Positions 42,201 through 43,936 of a stretch of 43,936 nucleotides of DNA are shown here, one piece after another (position 1 is the first letter of the stretch; each line of letters starts with the position of its first letter). The position numbers and the translations under genes were made by a program. The notes below the pieces were generated by a model, which was given only the letters and a program-made list of their open reading frames with translations, was not told where the DNA came from and searched no databases. Origin of the DNA: Hespellia stercorisuis DSM 15480 (GTDB lineage Bacteria > Bacillota > Clostridia > Lachnospirales > Lachnospiraceae); the NCBI RefSeq assembly GCF_900142165.1, contig NZ_FQZY01000035.1, positions 1 to 43,936 of the forward strand, written 5' to 3'.

Positions 42201-43615
42201 TATTCCTTCCTGCAGTCATTAAATATACGATATGTATGGTTTACCGGAGTTGATGTCCGGATTGCATCGGTCAGCTTTGATTTAAGCTCGGCAAGGTCTT
42301 CAGGATGCACATTTAAATAGTCTGTTTGTTTCTGTACAGATTTTACACTTTCATCTGAATAGCCAAATATTTTATAAAAGGCCTGGTTGTGAACAACAGG
42401 ATGTATTCCGTCCTGATCAGCAAGATACAAGCACATCCCCCCCGGTACATGCTCAATTACAGAGGAAAGCTGATCCATCAGCTCTTTGTTTTTCTGTTCG
42501 GTTTTTCTGCGCTGCGTCACATCTTCAATGTATTCCACATGCGCTTCAATTCCGTTCCAATCGGTCAGTTTGCCTCTTAAATGATAAACGCCGCCATTCA
42601 CAGGATACCGAACGTCTCTGCAGAAAAACTCATCGTGATGCATCAAATGGATTTTGCAAAATTCGCAGGGGGATGTCCGGTCGAACAAAAATTCATAGCA
42701 CTTTTTCCCTATCGTATTCTGACGTTCTTTTCCAGCCAGATCAAGCCCCTTCTGGTTAATATAGAGGAGCTCGTAGTTCCCTGTGTCACTGACGTAGATT
42801 GCACTTTGAGATTCATTCACCAGGTTGGCATACAGCTGTGTCATTTTAGACGATTTCTGATAAACGGCATGGAGAAGCAGTCCCTCCTCATCCGCCTGTA
42901 CTAAAATGGCATTTAAATTGATCCAGACAAGTCCGCCGCCTTTCCGGCAGATACGATAGGCTACATCAATAGTGGTACCGCTTTTTACCGCCGCTGAAGC
43001 AATCGCAAATACACGGGCACGGTCTTTTCCATATATGATTCTTGACGCATCCTCGCTGATATACGCTGCATACTCCTCTCTCGTGTATCCGCTTAAAGCG
43101 GCCACTCCGTCTGAAAAGTACAGCGTTTCCAAATGATCAGTCCAGCGGTAAATTGCAATACCGCCGGGGATGTTGTTGATCAGATTCGCCGCCTCCATTC
43201 TGCTTTTTTGGAGTGCTTCATTCAGCCTTTGCTCTTTTTCCAACGCAAAACATCCAAGCACGTTTTTAACACGTGCCTGGATTACCCGTTCGTCGGCCGG
43301 CTTTGAAACAAAATCTGCTGCTCCGTTCTCCAGCGCTGCCAGCTGGCAGCTCTCGTCGGCGGTTACGGCAATGATCGGGATGGCGCTGTCCACACTCTCT
43401 TTTATCCGTTTGAGCACCTCAATCCCATCCATCACCGGTATGTCAATATCCAGCAGAATCACTGAGATTTCCTCGGTGTGCCTGTGAATAACATCAATAG
43501 CCTCTTTTTCATTTCCCGCATATAAAATTCTATACTCATTCGAAAAAACAGCCCCCATTACCGCCCTGTTTGCATCAATGTCATCGACAATGAGCATAGT
43601 TAATTTCGTATCCAT
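39278..43615 (-). CDS. Large multi-PAS hybrid histidine kinase with N- and C-terminal receivers
   Basis: 1445 residues, no transmembrane helix. Order: N-terminal receiver with D56 (ILLDIDIPVMDG), then PAS-type repeats. Three of these share an N-x-V/I-PGG-x-x-x-Y opening (NNIPGGIAIY at 147, EHVPGGMCLY at 388, NTVPGGIALY at 534). Others lie at about 262 (with C317/C320 in SPCEFC) and 660 (GINVWEYDI). HisKA H1073 (MSHDIRTPMNAIIG), HATPase (DNGIGI, GTGLGLAIVKNL), C-terminal receiver D1365 (AILMDVRMPVMGG). First gene of a three-kinase operon. The ATG has an AGAGG site. Confidence 0.92.
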   Translation of the reverse strand: MDTKLTMLIVDDIDANRAVMGAVFSNEYRILYAGNEKEAIDVIHRHTEEISVILLDIDIPVMDGIEVLKRIKESVDSAIPIIAVTADESCQLAALENGAADFVSKPADERVIQARVKNVLGCFALEKEQRLNEALQKSRMEAANLINNIPGGIAIYRWTDHLETLYFSDGVAALSGYTREEYAAYISEDASRIIYGKDRARVFAIASAAVKSGTTIDVAYRICRKGGGLVWINLNAILVQADEEGLLLHAVYQKSSKMTQLYANLVNESQSAIYVSDTGNYELLYINQKGLDLAGKERQNTIGKKCYEFLFDRTSPCEFCKIHLMHHDEFFCRDVRYPVNGGVYHLRGKLTDWNGIEAHVEYIEDVTQRRKTEQKNKELMDQLSSVIEHVPGGMCLYLADQDGIHPVVHNQAFYKIFGYSDESVKSVQKQTDYLNVHPEDLAELKSKLTDAIRTSTPVNHTYRIFNDCRKEYIWIYLNAMIIDQPDATKLCYVSYTDVTEERKVQQQLIQAKNDMQILMKKEEEALNSYRTLVNTVPGGIALYEINGDKIKTMFYSDGLCELSGHSREERERICRDDAMALTYEEDVPLLNETIKNALENQSNLELTYRINTKSGKPRWINLCCTYLSSKHGKPTFCAVFTDIDKMKCIEEAEKEQQLRYQVAIRSSGINVWEYDIQNDVLTVVSNSLRIKQNCFTIENYVHSTVENGYVREDSLPTFYSIFERLKKGEKEVSEDIWYKTTDEAGWWCERVIYTTVFDEKGIPAKAFGAGRDVTREKEAIKKFDEEMSYRSALQQTIIDSLKINLTQNTIVDGDSQFRVLTELIDSNDADFYFSKTVDYILGEKNKEKYRTTFNRRSLLSYFNRGDYSVSMEFTRVFDTSKVFWIKYNVHLMKNPETKDIYAFIVANDTTDENVMKSIMETISRTDYDFFVVVDGERDKAVDYTVNSGKKLFTENQAFQEQNEIIIRQAVCEEDVERVVEESRISNVLKNISNGKVHKFDFNMRDNDKKGEIRRKQLQLTLINKDRKVYLMTRIDVTSVYNEQMRHQKELEQALVSAKQANLAKSDFLARMSHDIRTPMNAIIGMTELAKDEDNPSKTAEYLSNIDSSSHFLLGLINDILDLSKIESGKIRLYEEPFTMKEFRQNIETVILPLIEAKHIDFSIKSSCDIRCILTDKLRFTQIFFNLLSNAVKFTPKGGKIEFFCEHIPDRDGKYGMRCTVRDNGIGISREFQKCLFEPFYQENRDTDFNQTGTGLGLAIVKNLVEAMGGSVSVHSTIGKGSEFVVDLYVSTAELDVKKEKSPGGFDMDLSGAHILLVEDNNLNIVVAKRLLERKGCIVEVVDNGREAVQQFLQKPPFSYDAILMDVRMPVMGGLEATKQIRDMTKADAKSIPIIAMTADAFVEDQDKTKKAGMNAHLSKPIDPKLLYRTLYSFIYEDKASKKENE

Positions 43616-43936
43616 ACAGCCGCCTCTACCCCTTCCTCATTCCAGAGTTGCCGCCTCTAATTGCATGTCCAACATGCTGCATATCTACTCTCGACAAATT
43701 GTTGAATTTCGTTTGTATGTTCTCGTAAATGCCGCTGCTTTGATGCCTCGAATAAATATACGATTCATTTTAAAAAAACAAATTATTACAAATTATATTT
43801 AGAAGCAAAATATCTCAAACTTGTATAACTATATAGTTTATGTAACTGTTCAGAACCCCCTTGGGGAACTAATTAATTTTTGTACAAAACAGAGAATTTT
43901 TAAAACCTGTTTTGCGATATTATTTCGGTAATTGGT
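43616..43936 (-). promoter_or_regulatory. AT-rich region upstream of the kinase operon with candidate promoter
   Basis: No gene is supported here. A candidate minus-strand promoter has -35 TTGAGA (43813-43818), a short 15-nt spacer and -10 TATAAT (43792-43797), giving a leader of about 165 nt. Possible regulator sites are the perfect palindrome AACTATATAGTT (43827-43838) and the inverted repeat CAAAACAG/CTGTTTTG (43885-43892, 43907-43914). The ribosome-site block GCCGCCTCTA (plus strand) occurs twice, at 43619-43628 and 43650-43659. Confidence 0.35.

Noticed and set aside
43660-43760. Short minus-strand leader peptides upstream of the kinase operon (12-27 codons)
   Set aside because: Several tiny frames exist but none has both a ribosome site and a meaningful sequence pattern.

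Overview
The window looks like a chromosomal segment of a spore-forming, anaerobic member of the Clostridia, most likely Lachnospiraceae. The grounds are the gene families and style rather than any marker gene. It has a SipL/SPOCS-LysM spore-morphogenesis protein, DUF1934, a CvfB-type S1 protein, a trigger-factor-like lipoprotein, Gram-positive lipoboxes and strong AGGAGG-type ribosome sites. No rRNA, tRNA, CRISPR array, phage gene or transposase was seen.

Layout. 1-414: tail of a plus-strand gene and two converging terminators. 415-1584: secreted trigger-factor-like lipoprotein. 1804-10641: a nine-gene minus-strand operon (ECF transporter S, T, A', A; M20 amidase; metal-dependent amidohydrolase; GATase1-like protein; second M20 amidase; LacI repressor). 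It is driven by one promoter with a perfect LacI-type operator at its start. This is the best candidate for an undescribed uptake-and-cleavage system. 10834-12309: cardiolipin synthase, divergent from a small membrane protein that ends in a perfect 98-bp palindrome. 13039-27230 is minus strand: DUF1934, murI, pfkA, dnaE, an HPr-like protein, cvfB-like, acyl-ACP thioesterase, CDF exporter with a small lipoprotein, ispE with a GntR regulator, a SipL-like spore protein and a PrcB-like lipoprotein. 27374-33083 is plus strand: plsC, pncB, ddl, murF and a Cof-type HAD phosphatase. 33252-43615 is minus strand: three tightly packed hybrid histidine kinases.

How the genes work together. In the ECF operon the repressor, importer and four hydrolase or amidotransferase-fold proteins are co-transcribed. 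The likely logic is a dedicated import route for a small amide, ureide or N-acyl compound, followed by cytoplasmic hydrolysis, with the LacI protein sensing the substrate or a product. One of its two ATPases has lost the ABC signature motif. Cell-envelope functions cluster in the middle (murI, ddl, murF, plsC, cls, thioesterase). The kinase operon carries five receiver domains and no visible HPt or DNA-binding output, so its output must lie elsewhere.

Intergenic DNA is rich in palindromes: a 23-nt family present three times in the same orientation, the 98-bp palindrome, a 23-bp-stem hairpin, a cluster of three hairpins and a tandem 21-22-nt repeat in the ispE leader. Product names rest on motif recognition by eye; no database search was possible.
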